Source: an uncultured Chloroflexota bacterium
GTDB taxonomy: Bacteria > Chloroflexota > Limnocylindria > Limnocylindrales > Limnocylindraceae
NCBI GenBank assembly: GCA_903937225.1
Contig: CAIZYO010000064.1
Span: 1-6,481, forward strand
Reading direction: 5' to 3'
Length of the DNA: 6,481 nucleotides
Under the pieces are notes generated by a model. The model was not told the origin of the DNA, did no database searches, and worked only from the letters and a program-made list of their open reading frames with translations. Shown here in pieces: positions 1 through 5,625 of this stretch. A program made the position numbers and the translations under genes. Positions within the stretch are counted from its first letter, which is position 1. Each line of letters starts with the position of its first letter.

Positions 1-550
1 AGCGAATGGAGCCTTCGCGTCGGGCAAGGTAGAGCTCGCCAGAGTTTGCGAGCATTTCGAGCGCCGCGCGATGCGCGGGGGTTGGGCCCCATTCCCAGTC
101 GACTAGTTTCGACGGACCAAAGTCACTCGCGCTTAGGGCGCCTTCGCTGGTGATTCGCGACATGATCGTCTCCGCCCACGGCTTTAACTTCTTGTAGGTG
201 CCGTCACTCCAGAATCGTTCGCGTCGTCCGTCCGCAGGACGGCGGTAGTACGGCAGTTCACTCGTGGGGATGATCACGAGCACACCGTTGTACTGCTCAA
301 TCAGCGCGCGCTTCGCCGGCACGCTCGCGTAGAGCAGCTCATCCACCCAGCGCGGCTCAAAGCCATCAATACGTGCGTGACAGACCAGTTCATGGCTGCG
401 GCCAGCGAGATCAACAGGATCAAACTGCAGCGAACCGAGTCGCTCGATCAGCGCAAGTACTGATCCGCGACTTGCAGGGAGTGAGCGTGGTGGGAGGAGC
501 ATGTGTCGCTCGGCGAGAAACCGTCGTGCAGCGGCACGCGAGATCTTCAT
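1..550 (-). CDS. YcaQ/AlkX-like winged-helix DNA glycosylase homologue, C-terminus cut off by window edge
   Basis: This is the N-terminal 183 residues of a protein of the YcaQ/AlkZ family (winged-helix DNA-binding, formerly DUF1006), which unhooks DNA interstrand crosslinks or removes bulky alkylated bases in studied members. My own translation shows an N-terminal helix-turn-helix-like stretch (MKISRAAARRFL), then LGSLQFDPVD at residues 38-47. Its Q42-F-D44 matches the QxD catalytic signature of YcaQ/AlkX rather than the QxQ of Streptomyces AlkZ. At 152-180 a W-E-W-G-P-T..H..ALE.L...GEL...RREG block matches the family's second winged-helix region. Family proteins are about 350-400 residues, so roughly half lies beyond the left edge. 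The ATG at 550 lies 20 nt after the upstream ybaK-like stop. An in-frame GTG at 574 overlaps that stop as GTGA and would add eight residues (VSGGRAPS). Neither start has a clear Shine-Dalgarno. Family assignment is fairly firm; true glycosylase activity is inferred. Confidence 0.82.
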   Translation of the reverse strand, partial: MKISRAAARRFLAERHMLLPPRSLPASRGSVLALIERLGSLQFDPVDLAGRSHELVCHARIDGFEPRWVDELLYASVPAKRALIEQYNGVLVIIPTSELPYYRRPADGRRERFWSDGTYKKLKPWAETIMSRITSEGALSASDFGPSKLVDWEWGPTPAHRAALEMLANSGELYLARREGSIR

Positions 551-570
551 GGAAGGCGCGCGGCCACCGC

Positions 571-1098
571 TCACGATGGGCGTTCGCTCACAGAAACCTC
601 ACGCGCATGAGCTGCGCGAATGAGTGCTTCGTAGGTGATGGGGAAGACATCAAGGTGGGTGCCGCAGGCGGCCCAGAGTTCACCCCGCGATGAGAGTCCA
701 GCATCCGCGAGAACTATTGGCGCGGCGTATTCAGGCGCTGGCGTGTGTCCAAACGGAGGGATGCCGCCAATGACAAAGCCAGTGAACGCACGAGCCTCAT
801 CGGCCGTGGCACGACGAACCTTCTCTTCTTGCGCGAGGCTGAGTGCGCGGGTGAGGGCGGTGAGATCAACGCGATCTGCTCCCGATACCAGGCAGAGCAC
901 GCCGCGCGTCTCCGCTCCTCCCTCAATGGAGAAGACGAGACTCTTGACGATCTGCCCAACCTCAACACCGAGCGCGGCCGCAGCTTGTGCCGCGGTAGCG
1001 GTGCTCTCCGCCATGGCTTGAGGGTGCACGTCGACCCCGGCGTCGCGGCCCGCCGCAACAACTCGCTCAGTGAACGCACGTCGCTTCGCTAGATCCAT
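571..1098 (-). CDS. YbaK/EbsC-family aminoacyl-tRNA deacylase
   Basis: A 175-residue, cytosolic, single-domain protein of the YbaK/ProX superfamily. Studied members hydrolyse mischarged tRNAs in trans, for example Cys-tRNA(Pro) by YbaK or Ala-tRNA(Pro) by ProX. Visible family landmarks are QIVKSLVF at 49-56 with the conserved lysine K52, LVSGADRVD at 70-78, a TGFVIGGIPPFGH loop at 106-118 and GELWAACGTHLDVFPITYE at 139-157. Length is normal for the family (about 150-180). The ATG at 1098 starts a typical N-terminus. It lies 15 nt after the stop of the upstream EamA gene and exactly six bases after a TAGGAT box, with no Shine-Dalgarno, so it may have its own leaderless transcript. The YcaQ-like gene follows at once. 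The amino-acid or tRNA specificity cannot be read from the sequence. The family call is secure. Confidence 0.93.
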   Translation of the reverse strand: MDLAKRRAFTERVVAAGRDAGVDVHPQAMAESTATAAQAAAALGVEVGQIVKSLVFSIEGGAETRGVLCLVSGADRVDLTALTRALSLAQEEKVRRATADEARAFTGFVIGGIPPFGHTPAPEYAAPIVLADAGLSSRGELWAACGTHLDVFPITYEALIRAAHAREVSVSERPS

Positions 1099-1104
1099 GC
1101 GTGC

Positions 1105-1110
1105 ATCCTA
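1105..1110 (-). promoter_or_regulatory. Putative -10 box for a leaderless ybaK-like transcript
   Basis: TAGGAT on the minus strand is followed by GCACGC and then the ATG at 1098. This places the expected transcription start at or next to the start codon, and there is no Shine-Dalgarno in front of the ATG. No convincing -35 is seen. The call rests on the same TANNNT plus six bases arrangement recurring at two other genes in this window. It is an inference. Confidence 0.45.
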
Positions 1111-1113
1111 GCC

Positions 1114-2073
1114 TCAGTGTGCGGTGCCACCCGCCTTGATGGTGCGACTTCGCGCGGTCACCATTGCGGCAACCCCAGCTATCACGATGCCGCCACCAAG
1201 CACGATCTGGGCGGAGATCGGCTCCGCAAGGATCAGCCCACCTGCGATCACGGCAACGACTGGGTTGACGTAGGCATAGGTTGAGACGAGTCCAAACGGC
1301 GCAACGCGGAGGAGCCAGGTGTAGACGTTGTAGGCGAAGAGGCTCCCAACCGTCGTTAAGTAGAAGAGTGCAAAGAGGACGTCTGGTCCGATCGTCTCAG
1401 TTCGGATCTGCGCCGGCTCACCAAGGAGCACGGCAACGATCGCGCCACCAGCGCTCCCCGCGAGCATTTGGATCGTGACGGCGACGCGTTGATCTGGTGG
1501 GGTGGCTGCACGTCGCTGGCTCCAAATTGATCCGCCACCCCAACTCAACGGACTGATGAGGATGCAGGCGAGGCCAAGTGGATCGAGCCCTGCACCATCG
1601 GTACGCGGCGAGATTAGGATTGCCACACCCACGATGCCGATCACGATGCCGAAGAGTGTGAGTGGCGCAATGCGGTCCTTATAGACAACTCGGCCGATCA
1701 GGGCGACCCAGATGGGGAGGAGGGCGATGAGAAGCGCGGTGATGCCTGATGGGATGGTCTGCTCGCCGTACGAGGTGACCCCAAGCCCTCCAACGTTTAG
1801 TGCGAGGCCAACGATCACCTGGTCGCGAATCTGTGCGCGCGTCAAGCTGCGTAGTGCTGGTCGTGCCACCACGGCGACGATCGCGAGCATCACCGCACCA
1901 GCTAAGGCGAAGCGGAGTGCGACCATGGAGAACGGGGGGATGGCGCTCCCTGCAGATGGGTCAACAACAACGCGGATTGCAAGGTATGTGGTCCCCCAGA
2001 CGATGTAGATCGCGAGCATCCCGAGTGCAATGGCAAGCGGGGAGGCTGAGGTCAGGCGCGCACTGGAAGACAT
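1114..2073 (-). CDS. EamA/DMT-superfamily permease (YedA-like)
   Basis: A 319-residue inner-membrane protein of the drug/metabolite transporter superfamily, made of two EamA repeats with about ten hydrophobic helices. The first repeat opens with MLAIYIVWGTTYLAIR at 19-34; the WGxTY element is typical of the RhaT/YedA branch. It continues through SYGEQTIPSGITALLIALLP at 101-120. The second repeat begins near 163 and ends with the family signature STYAYVNPVVAVIAGGLILAEP at 264-285. Members export or import small metabolites, often amino acids, but the substrate cannot be predicted. The frame stays open far upstream to 2535, but that extension is Arg/Ser-rich, has no membrane character and overlaps the divergent gene, so the ATG at 2073 is chosen. 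It gives a normal N-terminus and sits six bases after a TATCAT box. It is the first gene of the minus-strand cluster. Confidence 0.9.
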   Translation of the reverse strand: MSSSARLTSASPLAIALGMLAIYIVWGTTYLAIRVVVDPSAGSAIPPFSMVALRFALAGAVMLAIVAVVARPALRSLTRAQIRDQVIVGLALNVGGLGVTSYGEQTIPSGITALLIALLPIWVALIGRVVYKDRIAPLTLFGIVIGIVGVAILISPRTDGAGLDPLGLACILISPLSWGGGSIWSQRRAATPPDQRVAVTIQMLAGSAGGAIVAVLLGEPAQIRTETIGPDVLFALFYLTTVGSLFAYNVYTWLLRVAPFGLVSTYAYVNPVVAVIAGGLILAEPISAQIVLGGGIVIAGVAAMVTARSRTIKAGGTAH

Positions 2074-2079
2074 GCGCAG

Positions 2080-2085
2080 ATGATA
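2080..2085 (-). promoter_or_regulatory. Putative -10 box for the minus-strand EamA gene
   Basis: TATCAT on the minus strand is followed by CTGCGC and the ATG at 2073. The spacing suits a leaderless mRNA starting at the A of ATG. A GAGGAA lies 17 nt before the ATG, too far for a good Shine-Dalgarno. No clear -35 is present. Confidence 0.5.
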
Positions 2086-2099
2086 CTCGTTTCCTCGCG

Positions 2100-2105
2100 T
2101 ATCCT
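2100..2105 (+). promoter_or_regulatory. Putative -10 box for the plus-strand EamA gene
   Basis: TATCCT is followed by TCTGCG and the ATG at 2112, again six bases, with no Shine-Dalgarno in between. It lies 14 bp from the divergent -10 box at 2080-2085, so any upstream promoter elements would overlap the opposite promoter and gene. No clear -35 is present. Confidence 0.5.
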
Positions 2106-2111
2106 TCTGCG

Positions 2112-3062
2112 ATGCGTGGCTCACGACTCCCCTGGATTCTCCTCGTCGCGGTCTCCGCATTTGGCTACGGATCAGGTCCGCTCTTTGCAAAGTGGATCTA
2201 TCCCACCGGGTTCGACTGGCTCGATCTTCTCGCCTGGCGTCACTTCCTCGCCGCAATCTTCCTTGGCGTGATCGTGCTTGCACTCCCAGCAGGTCGAGCG
2301 GCGCTGCGTTCACTGTCGCCGCGGCGCGCACTCTCTGCGCTCGCAATCGGCGCGCTCTTCGTTGCGAACGCCTCAACCTACTTTGCGAGCCTGATCTGGA
2401 TTGACGCCTCCCTCGCCGGACTGATGACGTATGCGTACCCAGCGATCGTGGCAGTCCTATCCATCTTCTTTGCGCACGCACCATCAGGTTTGCGACCTTG
2501 GGTGGCACTCGGGATCGCCACCACTGGCGTGGCACTCGGCGTTGGAGGGATTTCCGCGGGGGAGGAGCCGGCGCTCATCGGACTCGTCCTTGGTGTTGCC
2601 TCACCCATCATCTACAGCTGCTACATCATCCTTGCCGCTCGTCTGGGCGGCGAGTCAAAGCGCGGCACCGGATCAAGCCGCGGTGGCGGGATTCCGCCGC
2701 TTGCTGCGGTTCCACTCAGCCTCGCTGGCACAGCGCTCGGCGTCTTCGCGCTGCGGCTCCTCACCGGACGCGACCTGCTTCCAATGCCGATCCCAAGCGA
2801 TGCGCTCCTCCCAATCATCGGCGTAGCCACCATCGCTGGAATTGTGCCGATCGGTGCCTTCTACGCTGGCGCACAGCGCCTCGGCGCCGCACGCGCCGCG
2901 CTCGTCAGCACCGTGGAGCCGATCTTCACGATCGTTGCCGCAGGGCTCATCTTTGGAGAGAGCCTCACCGCCATCCAGCTCCTGGGTGGCGCCCTGATCT
3001 TGGGGGCCGTCCTCGTGGCCGAGTGGGGGGCGATCCGACCGAGTGCCCCAGCGCGGAGATAA
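2112..3062 (+). CDS. EamA/DMT-superfamily permease
   Basis: A 316-residue inner-membrane protein with two EamA repeats and about ten predicted helices. The first repeat runs from ILLVAVSAFGYGSGPLFAKW (9-28) through the conserved SLIWIDASLAGLMTYAYPAI (93-112). The second ends with ALVSTVEPIFTIVAAGLIFG (263-282) followed by ESLTAIQLLGGALILGAV, the typical EamA closing helices. An 18-residue Gly/Ser/Arg-rich linker (about 179-196) separates the repeats. It shares only the superfamily pattern with the divergent EamA gene and lacks WGTTY, so the two do not look like a recent duplication. The substrate is unknown. The frame is open from 1800, but the upstream part is antisense to the other EamA gene and is basic, non-membrane sequence, so the ATG at 2112 is chosen. 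The stop is 117 nt before pstS. There is no evident link to phosphate uptake. Confidence 0.9.
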   Translation: MRGSRLPWILLVAVSAFGYGSGPLFAKWIYPTGFDWLDLLAWRHFLAAIFLGVIVLALPAGRAALRSLSPRRALSALAIGALFVANASTYFASLIWIDASLAGLMTYAYPAIVAVLSIFFAHAPSGLRPWVALGIATTGVALGVGGISAGEEPALIGLVLGVASPIIYSCYIILAARLGGESKRGTGSSRGGGIPPLAAVPLSLAGTALGVFALRLLTGRDLLPMPIPSDALLPIIGVATIAGIVPIGAFYAGAQRLGAARAALVSTVEPIFTIVAAGLIFGESLTAIQLLGGALILGAVLVAEWGAIRPSAPARR

Positions 3063-3063
3063 A

Positions 3064-3107
3064 GTTAACGCGCCGTTTACCTGGCGGTAGCAGGCTGTTC
3101 ACACGTC
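3064..3107 (+). promoter_or_regulatory. Putative Pho box: four 11-bp direct repeats upstream of pstS
   Basis: Units begin at 3064 (GTTAACGCGCC), 3075 (GTTTACCTGGC), 3086 (GGTAGCAGGCT) and 3097 (GTTCACACGTC), in exact 11-bp register. The shared core is G-T/G-T-N-A/G-C. This is the spacing of PhoB boxes and of the PhoP direct-repeat units of actinobacteria, whose core resembles GTTCACC; the third unit is the weakest. A low-grade -10 candidate (GAGGAT, 3113-3118) follows. The position 73 nt before the pstS ATG fits phosphate-starvation induction by a PhoR-PhoP/B type two-component system, which is not visible here. Confidence 0.62.
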
Positions 3108-3168
3108 CCACAGAGGATGTGCGTGCGCCCTCAATTCATGGCGAGCCAGGGGCGCCTCGCCAAACAGG

Positions 3169-3174
3169 TAGGAG
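3169..3174 (+). promoter_or_regulatory. Shine-Dalgarno of pstS
   Basis: TAGGAG lies five bases before the ATG at 3180. It decides the start against in-frame ATGs at 3117 and 3138, which lack a usable Shine-Dalgarno and would put a hydrophilic stretch ahead of the signal peptide. Confidence 0.75.
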
Positions 3175-3179
3175 TGACG

Positions 3180-4520
3180 ATGAGTCTCGTAAAGAGCATT
3201 CGCGTCAGCATCGCCCTCGCCCTCGCGCTCACCGTGAGCGTCAGTGGCGTTGCGTACGCAGCTGACCCATCCATCGACGCGAACGCGGCCGGAAAGATTG
3301 AAGGCTCCGGCGCAACATTCCCTTGGAACCAGTACACAGACTGGTTCAGGTCCTTCACCGATGAGAACACCGAGGGGACGCCAGTCACGACCGGCACGTC
3401 ACTCGCCCAGTTCCACCCGAGCAACTCCACAGCCAGCCTCGTGCTGAACTACACCGGTGGCGGTTCGGGCGCAGGAATCTCTAACTTCTTCGGCGCAGCT
3501 CGAGTTTCGCCTACACAAATGTTTTCTGGTTCGGACTCTGTGCTTTCAAGCTCGCAGCGCGCATCCATTGAAGCGACTGACATCGGCAAGAAGTACTCGG
3601 TGATCCCAGCGATCACGGGTCCGATCTCCGTTGTCTACCGCATTGACGGCCTTAAGACGTCTGCTGGTGCTGCAGCAACGCTGCGCCTCAACGGATCGGT
3701 AGTGTGCGGAATCTACTCTGGTTCCATCAAGAAGTGGAACGACGCAAAGATCAAGGCACTGAATCCAACGGTCGCCAACCTGCCGAATGCAAACATCAAT
3801 GTGGTCGGTCGATCCGATAGCTCGGGCACCACGTTCGTGTTCGCTTCGTACCTTGGTAAGGCATCGAGCGCAGCTCAGAAGAATTGCGGATACCAGAGCA
3901 ACTTCACCTCGTCGACCGAGGCAAACTTCAATGATGCAGCAGGCACCTTCCTCCCTGCCTCCACAGCGCCTGGTACATATTTCTCGGCAATCCGAACGGC
4001 GAATGGCGCCTCGGCGATCACCGGGAAGCCAGGTAACGGCGGTATTGCACCGTACGTGAAGGCGACGAACCTCTCAATCTCGTACGTTGAGTCGTCATAC
4101 GCTTCAAAGTACGGCTTGAAGGAGGCTGCGCTCGCTGCAAAGACGAAGCGAGGCGCTACGACGGTCTACCTGAAGGCAACAACAGCCTCAGTGACCTCTG
4201 CGCTGAACAACTCTGTCGTCAAAGAGGATCCGATCAACCCAAGCTCAAGCTACGTACAGCCAGTCTTCGCGGCTGGTGTGAACTCTTATCCAATCGTTGG
4301 TTACTCATGGTGGCTGATCTATCACGAGTACAACAACGCAAATGGCGTAACGCTCGGACAGGTTCAAGGGATGATCGCCTTCATGGAGTGGGCGCTCACC
4401 GATGGACAGAAGTCGACGTACCTCTACAAGGGGTACACGCCAGTCCCGGCAGCCGCACGAACGAAGGCGATTGCCGAGCTCAAGAAGATCACCTTCAACG
4501 GACGAGCCGTCTGGCCGTGA
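3180..4520 (+). CDS. pstS: Phosphate ABC transporter substrate-binding protein PstS
   Basis: A 446-residue exported protein that captures inorganic phosphate and hands it to the PstC-PstA channel. Residues 1-27 form a Sec signal peptide with a basic start, a hydrophobic core (IALALALTVSVSGV) and a type I cleavage site AYA at 25-27; there is no lipobox cysteine. The mature protein shows EGSGATFPWN at 41-50, FSGSD at 115-119, TGGGSGAGISNFFG near 92-105 and RSDSSGTT at 211-218. These correspond to the phosphate-binding loops of E. coli PstS (T10, D56, S38 region, R135-T141). WWLIYHEY (377-384) and KGYTPVPAAAR near the C-terminus are also typical. It is about 100 residues longer than E. coli PstS (346 with signal). 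Two cysteines (C177, C236) could form a disulfide outside the membrane. It heads the pst operon behind a Pho-box-like repeat and has a good Shine-Dalgarno. Confidence 0.95.
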   Translation: MSLVKSIRVSIALALALTVSVSGVAYAADPSIDANAAGKIEGSGATFPWNQYTDWFRSFTDENTEGTPVTTGTSLAQFHPSNSTASLVLNYTGGGSGAGISNFFGAARVSPTQMFSGSDSVLSSSQRASIEATDIGKKYSVIPAITGPISVVYRIDGLKTSAGAAATLRLNGSVVCGIYSGSIKKWNDAKIKALNPTVANLPNANINVVGRSDSSGTTFVFASYLGKASSAAQKNCGYQSNFTSSTEANFNDAAGTFLPASTAPGTYFSAIRTANGASAITGKPGNGGIAPYVKATNLSISYVESSYASKYGLKEAALAAKTKRGATTVYLKATTASVTSALNNSVVKEDPINPSSSYVQPVFAAGVNSYPIVGYSWWLIYHEYNNANGVTLGQVQGMIAFMEWALTDGQKSTYLYKGYTPVPAAARTKAIAELKKITFNGRAVWP

Positions 4521-4540
4521 TCTAGCGCTGTTCTGACAGG

Positions 4541-4574
4541 CGCTGGGGGCGGGCCAGGCGGTCCGCCCCCAGCG
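4541..4574 (+). terminator. Strong GC hairpin between pstS and pstC (partial terminator or mRNA stabiliser)
   Basis: CGCTGGGGGCGG (4541-4552) and CCGCCCCCAGCG (4563-4574) are perfect 12-bp inverted repeats around a 10-nt loop, starting 20 nt after the pstS stop. The downstream TATTCTCTGG is T-rich only in part, not a true U-run, so termination is likely incomplete. In pst operons such a stem commonly lets pstS mRNA accumulate above pstCAB. That role is inferred here. Confidence 0.7.
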
Positions 4575-4628
4575 TATTCTCTGGCCAGATCAGCCGGTAC
4601 GTGATGTGAGTCAACGCATGAGAGTTAG

Positions 4629-4633
4629 GGAGG
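4629..4633 (+). promoter_or_regulatory. Shine-Dalgarno supporting a TTG start for pstC
   Basis: GGAGG sits within the run AGGGAGGGGGG and lies 11 nt before a TTG at 4645. This is slightly long, but the following G-run allows closer pairing. The alternative in-frame starts (GTG 4606, ATG 4618) lie upstream of this element and have only weak or no Shine-Dalgarno. Confidence 0.5.
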
Positions 4634-4644
4634 GGGGTTCAAAC

Positions 4645-5625
4645 TTGGCAACGCTAGAATTCCACCGAGCTCGAAGCGGTGCGGCCGATCCTCTCTTCCG
4701 CCGCCTGCTCGGCGCAGGTGCCGCAGTTGGCGGACTCCTTCTTCTAGTGATCACGGGCTACCTGATCATCAACACTCTTCCACTCTGGGCCATCCAGAGT
4801 CCGTTTAGCTTCATCAGCACCACGGCATGGATCACGGGTATTGAACAGGCGGACGGCACCACCCTCGAGGTCTACGGAGCCGCTTCGGCACTCTTTGGAA
4901 CCGCGGCCACAAGTTTGATCGCGGTCCTCTTCGCAGCACCGATCGGCATCCTTGGCGCGATCTATCTCGTTGAATTCGCACCGAAGCGACTTGCCATCCC
5001 GCTGACGTTCCTTGTGGAGCTAATCGCTGCGATCCCATCGGTTGTGTTCGGCCTTTGGGCGCTCGGCGACCTTTCTATTCGACTTCGCGACTCTATTGAG
5101 TGGTGGATCGCCTCCACACTCGGTCAAGTGATCCCGTGGCTCGCTGAGGATCCGGGGTCACCTGCGGCAGACAGCGTCTTCCGCGCAGGATTCCTGCTCG
5201 CGATCATGATCCTGCCGATGATCGTTGCCGTCAGCCGTGAGTTCCTTCGCTCGGTCCCAATCTCGTTACGTGAAGGCTATATCGGCATGGGCGCTACCAA
5301 GTGGGAGGCAATCCGCAATGTGGTCGTGCCAACCGCCCGCGTCGGACTGATTGGTGCCGTTCTGCTTGCCCTCGGACGTGCGATCGGCGAAACAATTGCG
5401 GTCACCATGGTGATCGGCAACGCCGAAGGGATTCCAGGGAGCCTCTTCCTGCCAGGGAACAGCGTGGCGGCGAAGATTGCCGGCAACATTGGCGAAGCGT
5501 CAACTGAGGTGCAACTTTCCGCACTGGTGGCACTCGGTCTCGCCCTCTTCCTCCTCTCGTTCGTCATTAGCTTGGTTGTTCGAATCTCGCTTCGACGGTT
5601 TGCGGCGATTAAGGCGGTCTCATGA
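4645..5625 (+). CDS. pstC: Phosphate ABC transporter permease PstC
   Basis: One of the two membrane subunits of the Pst importer; it pairs with PstA and receives phosphate from PstS. From the TTG it is 326 residues (E. coli PstC is 319), with about six membrane helices. TM1 is at roughly 21-43 (LLGAGAAVGGLLLLVITGYL), followed by an external loop, then GAASALFGTAATSLIAVLFA and EFAPKRLAIPLTFLVELIAA leading into IPSVVFGLWALG at 130-141. The EAA loop that contacts the PstB ATPase is at about 199-230, with REGYIGMGATKWEAIRNVVVP, followed by GRAIGETIAVTMVIGN at 244-259, diagnostic for PstC. Starting at GTG 4606 or ATG 4618 would add 13 or 9 mostly polar residues. I prefer TTG because of the GGAGG before it, but the start is not certain. 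The stop overlaps the pstA start as ATGA, indicating translational coupling. Confidence 0.94.
   Translation: MATLEFHRARSGAADPLFRRLLGAGAAVGGLLLLVITGYLIINTLPLWAIQSPFSFISTTAWITGIEQADGTTLEVYGAASALFGTAATSLIAVLFAAPIGILGAIYLVEFAPKRLAIPLTFLVELIAAIPSVVFGLWALGDLSIRLRDSIEWWIASTLGQVIPWLAEDPGSPAADSVFRAGFLLAIMILPMIVAVSREFLRSVPISLREGYIGMGATKWEAIRNVVVPTARVGLIGAVLLALGRAIGETIAVTMVIGNAEGIPGSLFLPGNSVAAKIAGNIGEASTEVQLSALVALGLALFLLSFVISLVVRISLRRFAAIKAVS

Noticed and set aside
1800..2111. N-terminal extension of the plus-strand EamA frame from 1800
   Set aside because: It is antisense to the other EamA gene, is basic low-complexity sequence, and would precede a normal first membrane helix that starts just after the ATG at 2112.
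2074..2535. N-terminal extension of the minus-strand EamA frame up to 2535
   Set aside because: It is Arg/Ser-rich, lacks membrane segments and lies antisense to the well-supported plus-strand EamA gene. The family N-terminus begins at 2073.
3117..3179. Upstream in-frame ATGs (3117, 3138) as pstS starts
   Set aside because: They lack a properly spaced Shine-Dalgarno and would place a hydrophilic stretch ahead of a standard signal peptide that starts at the ATG at 3180 behind TAGGAG.
2498..3265. Long plus-strand open frame overlapping the EamA gene and the pstS start
   Set aside because: The translation is dominated by Arg, His, Pro and Ser, typical of an off-frame reading of GC-rich coding sequence, and no domain is recognisable.
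4580..4589. 10-bp palindrome TCTGGCCAGA between pstS and pstC
   Set aside because: It is short, has no loop and no partner copy. A chance palindrome of this size is plausible, and its place does not suggest a promoter operator.
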